This document shows, piece after piece, positions 14,128 to 20,294 of a stretch of DNA of 20,294 bases. The first letter of the stretch is position 1. Each line of letters begins with the position of its first letter. Both the position numbers and the translations under genes were made by a program. Under the pieces are notes generated by a model that was not told the origin of the DNA, did not search any database, and saw only the letters and a program-made list of their open reading frames with translations. The stretch lies in the NCBI GenBank assembly GCA_035637315.1, contig DASPXK010000376.1:1-20294 (forward strand). The letters are read 5' to 3'. The DNA comes from DASPXK01 sp035637315 (GTDB taxonomy: Bacteria > Chloroflexota > UBA6077 > JACCZL01).

Positions 14128-14802
14128 ATGGAGCTGAAGACGTACGGAGCGGTGATTCGGCGTCGCTGGCAGATGGTCGCGGCCATCACGCTGGCGACGT
14201 TTGTCGTCTCGATCGCACTGGCCCTGCAGGGTCCAACCACGTATACGGCCTCGATGCGGCTGGCAATCAGCGTCGTTCCCGACCCTCGCGTCGGCGAGTT
14301 CTTCAAGTACGACTCCTACTACGCCTGGCTCAGCTCCGAATACCTCGCCGACGACTTGAGCGAGATCCTCAAGAGCGATGCCTTTGCCCAGGACGTCAGC
14401 GCCGAGCTCGGATTCAGCTTGGACCCGGGCACGATCGCGGGCCTGACTCGCACGAAGAAAACCCATCGCCTGCTCGACGTCTCGATAACGGGTGCCGACC
14501 GCCAGGTCACGCTGGCGATCGCCGAGGCATTCGAGCGCGTCTTGAACACCAAGCTGCCGGAGTACCTGGCGTTCTTGCAAGCCAACAACGGCTACGTGCG
14601 GATCATCAATCGCCCCAGAGTCACTCGCACCAGCACGCTGCCCCTGGCAGCCGCCGAGGTTGGATTGCGGACCACGGCTGCCCTGCTTGTCGCCGTTGGG
14701 CTGGCCTTCCTGCTGGAATATCTCGATGACCGGGTGCGGGACCGTCGTCAGGTGGAAACCCTCCTGGAAGCACCGGTCCTCGGCGAGATCCCTGCAACCT
14801 GA
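14128..14802 (+). CDS. Wzz/YveK-like polysaccharide chain-length protein, no kinase domain
   Basis: This 224-residue inner-membrane protein resembles the Wzz (chain-length determinant) family. MELKTYGAVIRRRWQMV leads into TM1 (about 15-34). A periplasmic region with a family-like start (TYTASMRLAISVVPDPR) follows. TM2 (about 172-195) ends in EYLDDRVRDRRQVETLLEAPVLGEIP, the conserved segment after TM2. In Wzc-type proteins a tyrosine kinase would follow; here the frame stops two residues later, so this is the CpsC/YveK arrangement with a separate or absent kinase. GGGAG lies 4 nt before the ATG; a longer frame from 14053 adds Arg/Pro-rich residues and is rejected. REP-like elements flank it on both sides. 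Confidence 0.85.
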   Translation: MELKTYGAVIRRRWQMVAAITLATFVVSIALALQGPTTYTASMRLAISVVPDPRVGEFFKYDSYYAWLSSEYLADDLSEILKSDAFAQDVSAELGFSLDPGTIAGLTRTKKTHRLLDVSITGADRQVTLAIAEAFERVLNTKLPEYLAFLQANNGYVRIINRPRVTRTSTLPLAAAEVGLRTTAALLVAVGLAFLLEYLDDRVRDRRQVETLLEAPVLGEIPAT

Positions 14803-14811
14803 GTGGCCGTG

Positions 14812-14855
14812 GCCCTCACCCCCAACCCCTCTCCCAAGCGTGGGAGAGGGGAGGA
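14812..14855. repeat. REP-like palindromic element, copy 2
   Basis: The first 26 bases (14812-14837) are identical to 14001-14026. The stem is longer than in copy 1: eleven perfect pairs between 14826-14836 and 14841-14851 around AGCG. It begins 9 nt after the wzz stop and lies between that gene and the convergent MFS gene, so it could serve both as terminator. There is no T run. Confidence 0.88.
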
Positions 14856-14896
14856 CACGCTCGTGAGCGTACCGTCACCGCTCGCTGCGCTCAGGA

Positions 14897-16114
14897 TTAT
14901 CTCGACAGCTCCTCGAGTGTGCGGCCGGTCGTCTCCTCGCTCAAGAGGGCGATGCCCGCGACGGCCGCGAAGAGGAGGGCTGCGAACGGCAGCATTGCCA
15001 GCAGGCGCCCTTCACCGGCCGGACTGAGGAGCAGGCCCACCACGGCCGGGGCGAGGATGCCGCCGAACCGCGCGCACCCCGACGCCCAGCCGCCGGCAGT
15101 GCCGCGCATCCGAGTGGGGTAGAGCTCGGATGCCCAGGCGAGGACCACCGGCCACGCCGCCAGGGTACCCATCGCCACCGCCGCCGCGCCCATGGCCACC
15201 CACACCGCGCCCGGTCCAGCCGCCATCACCAGCGCACCCACGCCGGCCAGGCTAAGAGAGCCCAGGATCAGTGGACGGCGGCCGGTTCGTTCGATCAGCA
15301 GCGTGGACGTCAGGGCCGCCGGAAACATCATGAACCCCACGAAGGCAGTGACCCGCGGCCCGAGCGAGCCAAGGTCAGCCAGGAGGAGGGTCAGCCACAC
15401 GATCGGTCCGGTGAAGGCCGCGTTCATCGCCACCCAGGTGATCCACAACGCGACGGTGCGCCGCCGGAATGGCGGCCGCCACAGCTCGATCAGGTGGCCC
15501 AGTGGCGAGGCGACCCAGGGCACGTGCGGCGCCATTCCCAGCGGCACCTCGACGCCGTGCCGCTCGGACAGCCGACCAGCCAACGCGAGCGCGTCGGCAT
15601 GACGTCCGCGGGAAAAGAGGAAGCGGGGCGATTCTGGCACCAGTAGTAAGCCCAGCAGGCCAATTCCGATGGGCAGCCCGCCCAGGCCGAGGATGCCGCG
15701 CCAGCCGAGCTGGCGGGCGAACCAGCCGCCGCCGATGGCCGCCGCGCTCCAGCCCAGCGTCCAGAGGACCTGGGTAAAGCCAAGCAATCGCCCGCGGTGG
15801 GCGGCTGGCGCGAACTCGCTCACCAGCGCGCCCGCGACGGGCGCCACGCCGCCGTAACCTAGACCGCCGAAGAACAGCGCCACGCCAAGCAACAGTGGGT
15901 TCGGGGCAAGGCCGGCTAGGCCCGTCCCGGCCCCGGCCATCATGCTGGTCGAACAGAATGCCAACCGGCGGCCGAAGCGATCCGCCAGCGAGCCAACCAC
16001 TATGGCGCCCAGAAGCTGGCCGACTCCAACCGCCGGCAAGACCAGCCCGAGGTCAGCCGGCACCAGGCCCCACTCTGCCCTCATGCCTGGCAGCGCGAAG
16101 CTGATGACGCTCAC
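14897..16114 (-). CDS. MFS transporter (sugar/aromatic-acid porter type), start unclear
   Basis: This is a major facilitator with the typical signatures GSLADRFGRRLAF (loop 2-3 motif), PESPRFLFSRGRHADAL after TM6, ERTGRRPL (loop 8-9) and SELYPTRMRGTAGGWASG near the end, features of the sugar-porter/AAHS groups. Substrate is unknown. The only conventional start codon in the frame is GTG 16114, giving 405 residues, but this removes the first half of TM1. The same frame continues upstream as RPFHWRIAALAGLAFSGNGID, a normal MFS N-terminus, up to an in-frame TGA at 16241-16243 without any ATG, GTG or TTG. So the real start is non-canonical, or the sequence or gene is damaged there. It follows the M15 peptidase gene on the same strand. 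Confidence 0.85.
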   Translation of the reverse strand: MSVISFALPGMRAEWGLVPADLGLVLPAVGVGQLLGAIVVGSLADRFGRRLAFCSTSMMAGAGTGLAGLAPNPLLLGVALFFGGLGYGGVAPVAGALVSEFAPAAHRGRLLGFTQVLWTLGWSAAAIGGGWFARQLGWRGILGLGGLPIGIGLLGLLLVPESPRFLFSRGRHADALALAGRLSERHGVEVPLGMAPHVPWVASPLGHLIELWRPPFRRRTVALWITWVAMNAAFTGPIVWLTLLLADLGSLGPRVTAFVGFMMFPAALTSTLLIERTGRRPLILGSLSLAGVGALVMAAGPGAVWVAMGAAAVAMGTLAAWPVVLAWASELYPTRMRGTAGGWASGCARFGGILAPAVVGLLLSPAGEGRLLAMLPFAALLFAAVAGIALLSEETTGRTLEELSR

Positions 16115-16191
16115 GTCGATGCCGTTGCCCGAGAAGGCCAGACCAGCCAGCGCCGCGATGCGCCAGTGAAACGGCCGTAGCGATTCGGGGG

Positions 16192-17061
16192 CTACGGCGC
16201 GCCCTCGACGTCGAGCAGCTCTTCCACCGCGCGTAGGTAGTCATCGGCCACGAGCGAGGGGTCATCCAGGTAGCCCGCTGCGTCGAGCAGGGTGGCAAGC
16301 GGCCGCCCAATCCAGCGCAGGTGCCACGGCTCATAGGTGTAGCCGGTCCGACTCTCACCGGGTCGCGTGTATGGCAAGACGAAACCGTACGCCCAGGCAT
16401 GTCGGGCGATCCAGCGGCCGGCCGGGGTCTCGGCGAAGCGCGGGTTGATGGCGTAGCTCAGCTCCCAGCTGGAAAGGTCCACAGCCGTGCCGAGCTGATG
16501 CTGGGAATGGCCAGGCGGAGCCACGAAGCGCGCTGCCCGCGCCTCGGCCTCGCCGCGATCAATCGCGCCACGCTCGCGAGCCAGTTGCCGCCAGACCGAC
16601 GCCTCAAATGCGGCCGCCTGCTCGGCCGGCGAGCGATAGCCGGAGATGACGGCCAGGTCCACCTCATCGATGGCCGCTGCGTCGATCATCGCGCGCAGGT
16701 CTGGCGCGATAACCGACCGGACGGGCCGACCGAATGTCCAGACCAGATCGGGCGGCCGATAGCCTTCTGGCAGCGATCGCTCCTGGGAAACGGGCAACAA
16801 CAGCAGCCGCGCCTCATCGACCGGCAGATCGAAGACCGAGACCGCGCGGCCACCAAGATCACGCACCAGCGCCTGCGGCTCGGCCGCCAGGCGGACCGCC
16901 AGGGGTGAGAGTCGAGCTGGAGCCAAGGAGGCCGCCAGGAGCAGCGTCGCCAGGGCGCCGCCAAGCAGCAGGGAGATGAACACGACAACGTGCCCGACGC
17001 AGAGGAATTCGGCGCTCGCTGGGCCGGCCAGCCGCGGGCTGGCTCGTCCGCGTGCGACCAT
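16192..17061 (-). CDS. M15-family (VanY-like) D-Ala-D-Ala carboxypeptidase, membrane-anchored
   Basis: This metallopeptidase is expected to trim the terminal D-Ala from peptidoglycan stem peptides. The 289-residue product has one N-terminal hydrophobic segment (about 24-46), which would place the enzyme outside the membrane. The catalytic domain carries ISGYRSPAEQ, then GHSQHQLGTAVDL, the S-x-H-x-x-G-x-A-x-D motif that supplies a His and an Asp zinc ligand. EPWHLRWIG follows, with the catalytic Glu and the third His ligand. All key residues are present. The next gene on this strand, an MFS transporter, begins near or across its stop. The divergent secreted M14 peptidase starts 65 nt away, which points to a shared wall-turnover theme as inference. 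Confidence 0.9.
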   Translation of the reverse strand: MVARGRASPRLAGPASAEFLCVGHVVVFISLLLGGALATLLLAASLAPARLSPLAVRLAAEPQALVRDLGGRAVSVFDLPVDEARLLLLPVSQERSLPEGYRPPDLVWTFGRPVRSVIAPDLRAMIDAAAIDEVDLAVISGYRSPAEQAAAFEASVWRQLARERGAIDRGEAEARAARFVAPPGHSQHQLGTAVDLSSWELSYAINPRFAETPAGRWIARHAWAYGFVLPYTRPGESRTGYTYEPWHLRWIGRPLATLLDAAGYLDDPSLVADDYLRAVEELLDVEGAP

Positions 17062-17125
17062 GCTACGGTGACCGAGTACCCCGACGGGTGTGCTCGTCGA
17101 CCTATTGTATCCTGGTCAAGGTCAG

Positions 17126-17947
17126 GTGACACGGCTCATCAGGCGCGGCTATTTGTACGTCGTCGTCCAGCTTGTTGCGATCGGCCTTCTGCTCACCCCG
17201 CCTGCTCCGCGGGCGGGCGCGCAGAGTGAGGCGCCGTGGGAGGCAATCGGCTACTCGCAGGCGGGCCAGCCGATCGTCGTGTATCACGTCGGCGAGGGCA
17301 AGGCGAGGGTCCTCGTCCTTGGCGGCCAGCACGGCGGGCCGGAGGAGAACACCGTCCGCCTGGTCAGGATGCTGCTAGCCCATTTTGTCGAGCGCTCGTC
17401 TGACGTGCCGCCCGGGGTCGGCCTCGACCTGATGCCGGTCGCCAATCCAGACGGCCTGGCAGCTGGGACTCGCCAGTACTTGAGCGGAGTTGACCCGAAC
17501 CGAAACTGGGGCGGCCCGGAGTGGCGCGCCGACGCCTTCGACTCCAACGGCCGATTTCGGGCCGGGCTGGGCGGCCCGGAGCCCTTCTCTGAGCAGGAGA
17601 CCCGCGCCCTAGCCGACTGGATCCTCGCGACACGGCCGGCCCTGGTCATCAACTACCACAGCGCAGGCGGGTTCATGTTCGGCGGCCGCGAGGGGCTGGG
17701 CGGTGAGCTGGCCGCGGCGTTTGCCGGGGCCAGCGCCTACCCGCGCCCGAACCCCGGCGGCGGGCAGAGCGCGCTGTCCTACCGCGTGACCGGCAGCATG
17801 AACGTCTGGCTGCGCGAGATCGACGTGCCCGGCATCCTCGTCGAGCTGACCACCCCGTACGATCCCGAGTTCGAGCGCAACATGGCCGGCGTCCGCGCGG
17901 TGCTAGTCCGCCTGTCCGAGCTGGCGAGCCCGTCACTCCTCGGCTGA
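17126..17947 (+). CDS. secreted M14-family zinc carboxypeptidase
   Basis: This secreted peptidase of 273 residues has a good signal peptide: a basic start (TRLIRRG), a hydrophobic core (VVVQLVAIGLLLT) and an A-G-A-Q cleavage zone near 33. The M14 features are GGQHGGPEENT (zinc His and Glu), NPDGLAAGTR, GVDPNRNWGG (substrate-binding Asn-Arg), INYHSAGG (second zinc His) and ILVELTTPYDPEFERN (catalytic Glu). The first zinc pair is spaced H-x-x-x-E, one residue more than the canonical H-x-x-E. I prefer GTG 17126 with AAGG upstream; GTG 17090 adds 12 residues before the signal peptide. Its 3' end overlaps the convergent MFS gene by 15 bp. Substrate, a peptide or peptidoglycan cross-bridge, is unknown. 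Confidence 0.85.
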   Translation: MTRLIRRGYLYVVVQLVAIGLLLTPPAPRAGAQSEAPWEAIGYSQAGQPIVVYHVGEGKARVLVLGGQHGGPEENTVRLVRMLLAHFVERSSDVPPGVGLDLMPVANPDGLAAGTRQYLSGVDPNRNWGGPEWRADAFDSNGRFRAGLGGPEPFSEQETRALADWILATRPALVINYHSAGGFMFGGREGLGGELAAAFAGASAYPRPNPGGGQSALSYRVTGSMNVWLREIDVPGILVELTTPYDPEFERNMAGVRAVLVRLSELASPSLLG

Positions 17948-19141
17948 CATCGATCGGCCCTCACGCTCGCGGCCCGTCTCGCGGTCGACGAGCCAGCCAA
18001 CCACGGCAGTCCCACCGTATGCGGCCGCGCCGACCGCCAGCGCCGCGCTGGCGCCGAACGGCGCCACGGCCGCCGCGACCAGTGGCAGGACAAAAGCCGC
18101 CATATTCCGCGGCATCGGACTGAGCGCCATAACTGATGTCTGCTCGGCGGCGGGTAGTATCCGAACCAGGTGGGCATAGAGCAGGATGTTGGAGGCGGCG
18201 AAGGGGAAGGCGCGGCTCCACGCCAGCAGCGCGACCACCCAGAGCTGGCTGGCCATAGTCAGGCCAAAAGTGGCGACGGTCGCCACTGCCATGGCCGGCC
18301 AGAGCCAGCGGATCCCGCCCGTCTCGTCGACGAGCCGACCCGCAAGCCAGGTTGACACGGTCGTCAGCACGCCGTAGACGCCCAAAATCAGTCCGATGGC
18401 TGGAGCCGGATCGGCTACCAGCTGCCCGATCCTGACCGGCAGATAGACGTCCACGATCGCTCGAGCGCCGTGACTGAGGAACCACGCCAAGAAGTCCCAA
18501 CGGATGGCTCGCCGGCCCCAGACGAGCTTGCCCGTCTCCAGCGTCCTGCCCAGGATTGAGGCTGGCTTCTCCTGACTCGGCGGCTCCGGCATGAGGAACG
18601 TCACCAACAGCCCCGATACCAGGGCTAAGGCCGCGTCCAACAGGAACAGGCCACGCAAGCCGATCAGCTCGACCAGGATTGCGCCAAGCGGCGGCCCGAA
18701 GCTCGCCGCGATCGGCATGGCGATCTGAATTGTCGCGATCGCCGAGCCGACATGCCGGCGCGGTGTGAGCAGAGCCTGGGTTGCGATGATCATGGCGTGG
18801 CTGCCGAACGTGCAGCCGAGCAACAGGCGGGCGGGTAACAGCCAGCTGACGTCGGGCGCGAACGCCGTCAGGGCGTAGGCGGCCGCGCCCAGGTACTGGC
18901 CACGCACGATCATCAGTCGGCGCGAGTACCGCTCGGCCAGCGCCCCCCAGAAGGGCGCCAGTGGGAAGGCGATGGCCATCATCGTGGCGTATAGGAAGCC
19001 GGTCCACGGACCGACATCGCCCGGCGCCAGTCCAAGCTCGCGCAGATAAAGCGGCGTGAACGCCGTCAGATGGCCCATCGCTAACGAGTCGAGGGCCGTC
19101 GCCACGAGAAAGAGGGCGTTGACCGCCCGCCAGTGGCCCAT
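17933..19141 (-). CDS. MFS transporter (drug/sugar efflux type)
   Basis: This 402-residue transporter has twelve predicted helices. It starts MGHWRAVNALFLVATALDSLAMGHL, continues with LYLRELGLAPGDVGPWTGF and carries the loop 2-3 signature APFWGALAERYSRRLMIV (G-x-L-x-x-R-x-x-R-R pattern). A hydrophilic central loop (PEPPSQEKPASILGRTLETGK) divides the two halves. The second half shows AGRLVDETGGIRWLW and a charged tail. It resembles efflux-type facilitators, but the substrate is not predictable. The frame is open upstream to 19693, but that part is antisense to the molybdenum hydroxylase gene and is Arg/Asp/Gly-rich, so I set the start at ATG 19141. The gene diverges from the hydroxylase with 126 bp between. 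Confidence 0.88.
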   Translation of the reverse strand: MGHWRAVNALFLVATALDSLAMGHLTAFTPLYLRELGLAPGDVGPWTGFLYATMMAIAFPLAPFWGALAERYSRRLMIVRGQYLGAAAYALTAFAPDVSWLLPARLLLGCTFGSHAMIIATQALLTPRRHVGSAIATIQIAMPIAASFGPPLGAILVELIGLRGLFLLDAALALVSGLLVTFLMPEPPSQEKPASILGRTLETGKLVWGRRAIRWDFLAWFLSHGARAIVDVYLPVRIGQLVADPAPAIGLILGVYGVLTTVSTWLAGRLVDETGGIRWLWPAMAVATVATFGLTMASQLWVVALLAWSRAFPFAASNILLYAHLVRILPAAEQTSVMALSPMPRNMAAFVLPLVAAAVAPFGASAALAVGAAAYGGTAVVGWLVDRETGREREGRSMSAEE

Positions 19142-19176
19142 CAGCGCCGATCCGGACTCCGAAACCTGAGTCGCGC

Positions 19177-19197
19177 CCGATTGTAGCGAGCAATCGG
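19177..19197. promoter_or_regulatory. palindrome CCGATTG-N7-CAATCGG, candidate operator
   Basis: Two 7-base arms (19177-19183 and 19191-19197) are exact reverse complements with a 7-base spacer, in the 126-bp divergent region between the MFS gene and the molybdenum hydroxylase gene. Size and position fit a dimeric repressor or activator site. A weaker dyad, CGCACG/CGTGCG, lies at 19202-19230. Confidence 0.45.
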
Positions 19198-19209
19198 TCC
19201 GCGCACGCC

Positions 19210-19238
19210 TTGCAGCCACGCGGTCGTGCGAGTAAGCT
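19210..19238 (+). promoter_or_regulatory. weak candidate promoter for the molybdenum hydroxylase gene
   Basis: TTGCAG (19210-19215) and TAAGCT (19233-19238) are separated by 17 nt and lie just downstream of the palindrome. Each hexamer matches consensus at only three positions, so the spacing is the main argument. Confidence 0.25.
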
Positions 19239-19267
19239 CGGAAGGGTCCAGCAACGAGGAGGTCCCG

Positions 19268-20294
19268 GTGGCATACGCAGTCGTCGGCCGCACAGTCCCG
19301 CGGGTGGAAGGCCCGCTCAAGGTGACCGGCGCCGCCCGCTTCACCGCCGACGTGGAGCTGAGCGGTCTGCTCGAGGCGAAGGTCCTGCGGAGTCCGCATC
19401 CGCACGCCCGGATCGTGAGGGGCGACCTGTCGCGAGCCCTGGCTCTGCCCGGCGTCGTGGCCGCGATCAGCGGTTTCGAGATACCGGACGTCCGGACCGG
19501 CAAGACGGTCAAAGACATGCCGATCCTGTGCCGTGACCGAGTCCGCTACATAGGCGACCCGGTCGCCGCGGTCGCGGCCGAAGACCCGGCCGTCGCCGAA
19601 GAGGCGCTCGGCTTGATCGACGTTGAGTACGACGAGCTGCCGGGAGCCTTCACGCCGGCTCGGGCGATGACGCCCGGCGCGCCGCTGCTCCACCCGGACA
19701 AGGACACCTATCAGGGCGGTCAGGTGCTGTCCGACGAGCCGAACGTCCAGTCACGGACCGAGTTTGGCAAAGGCGATGTGGAGCAAGGCTTCGCCGAGTC
19801 CGACCGCATCTTCGAGCACACGTTCACGACTCAGCGCATCCATCAGGCGTACATCGAGCCGCGGGCCTGCACGGTCCAGATCGGCACGGATGGGCTGGTC
19901 TCGGTGTGGAGCAGCTGTAAGGTGCCGTACAGCCTGCGCGACCTACTCGCCGAGCTCTTCGAGCTGCCGGCGGAGCAGGTCGTCGTCATCCCAACGAATA
20001 TCGGCGGCGACTTTGGGGGCAAGGGCGCGCTTGGGCCCGAGCCCATCGCCTACTACCTGGCGCGGCGAACGAGGCGGCCGGTCAGGCTGGTCCTCAGTTA
20101 TGTCGAGGAGCTGCTGGCCGCCAACCCCAGGCATCCGACCACCATCACGGTCAAGACTGGCATCAAGAACGACGGCAGCATCATCGCGCGCGACGTCCAG
20201 GTGATCCTCGATGGCGGCGCGTACGCGGCTTACAAAGCGACGCCCAATGTCGGCCTGCCGTCGGTCGCCAAAGCGCCGGGTCCATATCGGATGC
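19268..20294 (+). CDS. molybdenum hydroxylase large subunit (xanthine/CO dehydrogenase family), 5' part
   Basis: The gene runs off the window after about 342 codons, roughly 45% of the usual 750-800. The product binds the molybdopterin cofactor in hydroxylases that work with separate FAD and 2Fe-2S subunits. The N-terminal hammerhead domain is visible: VGRTVPRVEGPLKVTGAARFTAD, LRSPHPHARI and RVRYIGDPVAAVAAED. The cofactor domain then begins, with IHQAYIEPRACTV, PYSLRDLLAELF and NIGGDFGGKG, the G-G-x-F-G-G-K cofactor loop. The GTG start has AGGAGG 5 nt upstream. The active-site loop that separates CO dehydrogenase (AYRCSFR) from other hydroxylases lies beyond the end, so the substrate is open. 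It diverges from an MFS gene, which may serve the same substrate. Confidence 0.93.
   Translation, partial: MAYAVVGRTVPRVEGPLKVTGAARFTADVELSGLLEAKVLRSPHPHARIVRGDLSRALALPGVVAAISGFEIPDVRTGKTVKDMPILCRDRVRYIGDPVAAVAAEDPAVAEEALGLIDVEYDELPGAFTPARAMTPGAPLLHPDKDTYQGGQVLSDEPNVQSRTEFGKGDVEQGFAESDRIFEHTFTTQRIHQAYIEPRACTVQIGTDGLVSVWSSCKVPYSLRDLLAELFELPAEQVVVIPTNIGGDFGGKGALGPEPIAYYLARRTRRPVRLVLSYVEELLAANPRHPTTITVKTGIKNDGSIIARDVQVILDGGAYAAYKATPNVGLPSVAKAPGPYRM

Noticed and set aside
17961..19274. 437-residue minus-strand frame
   Set aside because: It is the frame-shifted shadow of the MFS gene, with an improbable Arg/Gly/Pro composition.
19142..19693. N-terminal extension of the second MFS gene
   Set aside because: It is antisense to the molybdenum hydroxylase coding sequence, hydrophilic and Arg/Asp/Gly-rich, unlike any transporter N-terminus.

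Overview
This is a GC-rich window with short intergenic gaps, frequent GTG starts and 1-4 nt start/stop overlaps. The gene content fits a free-living bacterium, and my best guess is a member of the Chloroflexota. That guess rests on the aro gene order, the PH/DUF1648 membrane protein and the two kinds of short-repeat element. I had no phylogenetic marker or search to confirm it.

Layout. (1) 2-163: the 3' end of a DDE transposase (IS3/IS481-like integrase core). (2) 147-5598: a complete-looking aromatic operon, aroF-aroA-aroC-aroK-aroB. A good sigma70-type promoter precedes it. A short leader ORF with a Tyr-Phe-Tyr-Phe run and an intrinsic terminator follow, which together look like transcription attenuation. 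The DAHP synthase also carries the small N-terminal domain that gives Tyr/Phe feedback in related enzymes, so the pathway seems controlled at two levels. aroQ/aroD and aroE are not in the window. (3) 5806-14802: a cell-surface polysaccharide region. It holds an LCP-family glycopolymer ligase, an opposed pair of minus-strand genes (a PH-domain/DUF1648 membrane protein and a small unknown), a GT4 glycosyltransferase, a WbaP-type polyprenyl-phosphate sugar transferase, a second GT4, a polytopic GT39/DUF2723-like membrane protein and a Wzz-like chain-length protein. Together they could prime a lipid-linked sugar, extend it, set chain length and attach the product to the wall; flippase, polymerase and tyrosine kinase are not seen. 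(4) 14897-19141: a minus-strand pair (VanY-like M15 peptidase, then an MFS transporter), a divergent secreted M14 metallopeptidase, and a second MFS transporter that converges on it with a 15-bp overlap. (5) 19268-20294: the 5' part of a molybdenum hydroxylase large subunit (xanthine/CO dehydrogenase family), running off the edge.

Repeats give the most unusual signal. A perfect heptamer, GTGAGTA, occurs three times across the aroC stop/aroK start junction. The same heptamer, reverse-complemented, occurs seven times directly upstream of a TATAAT box before the LCP gene. A second, degenerate heptamer family forms an inverted pair between the convergent LCP and small-unknown genes. Two copies of a REP-like palindrome flank the wzz-like gene.

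The second point to check is the first MFS gene. Homology-like TM1 coding continues upstream of its only conventional start codon. I found no RNA genes, CRISPR array, complete insertion sequence or origin.
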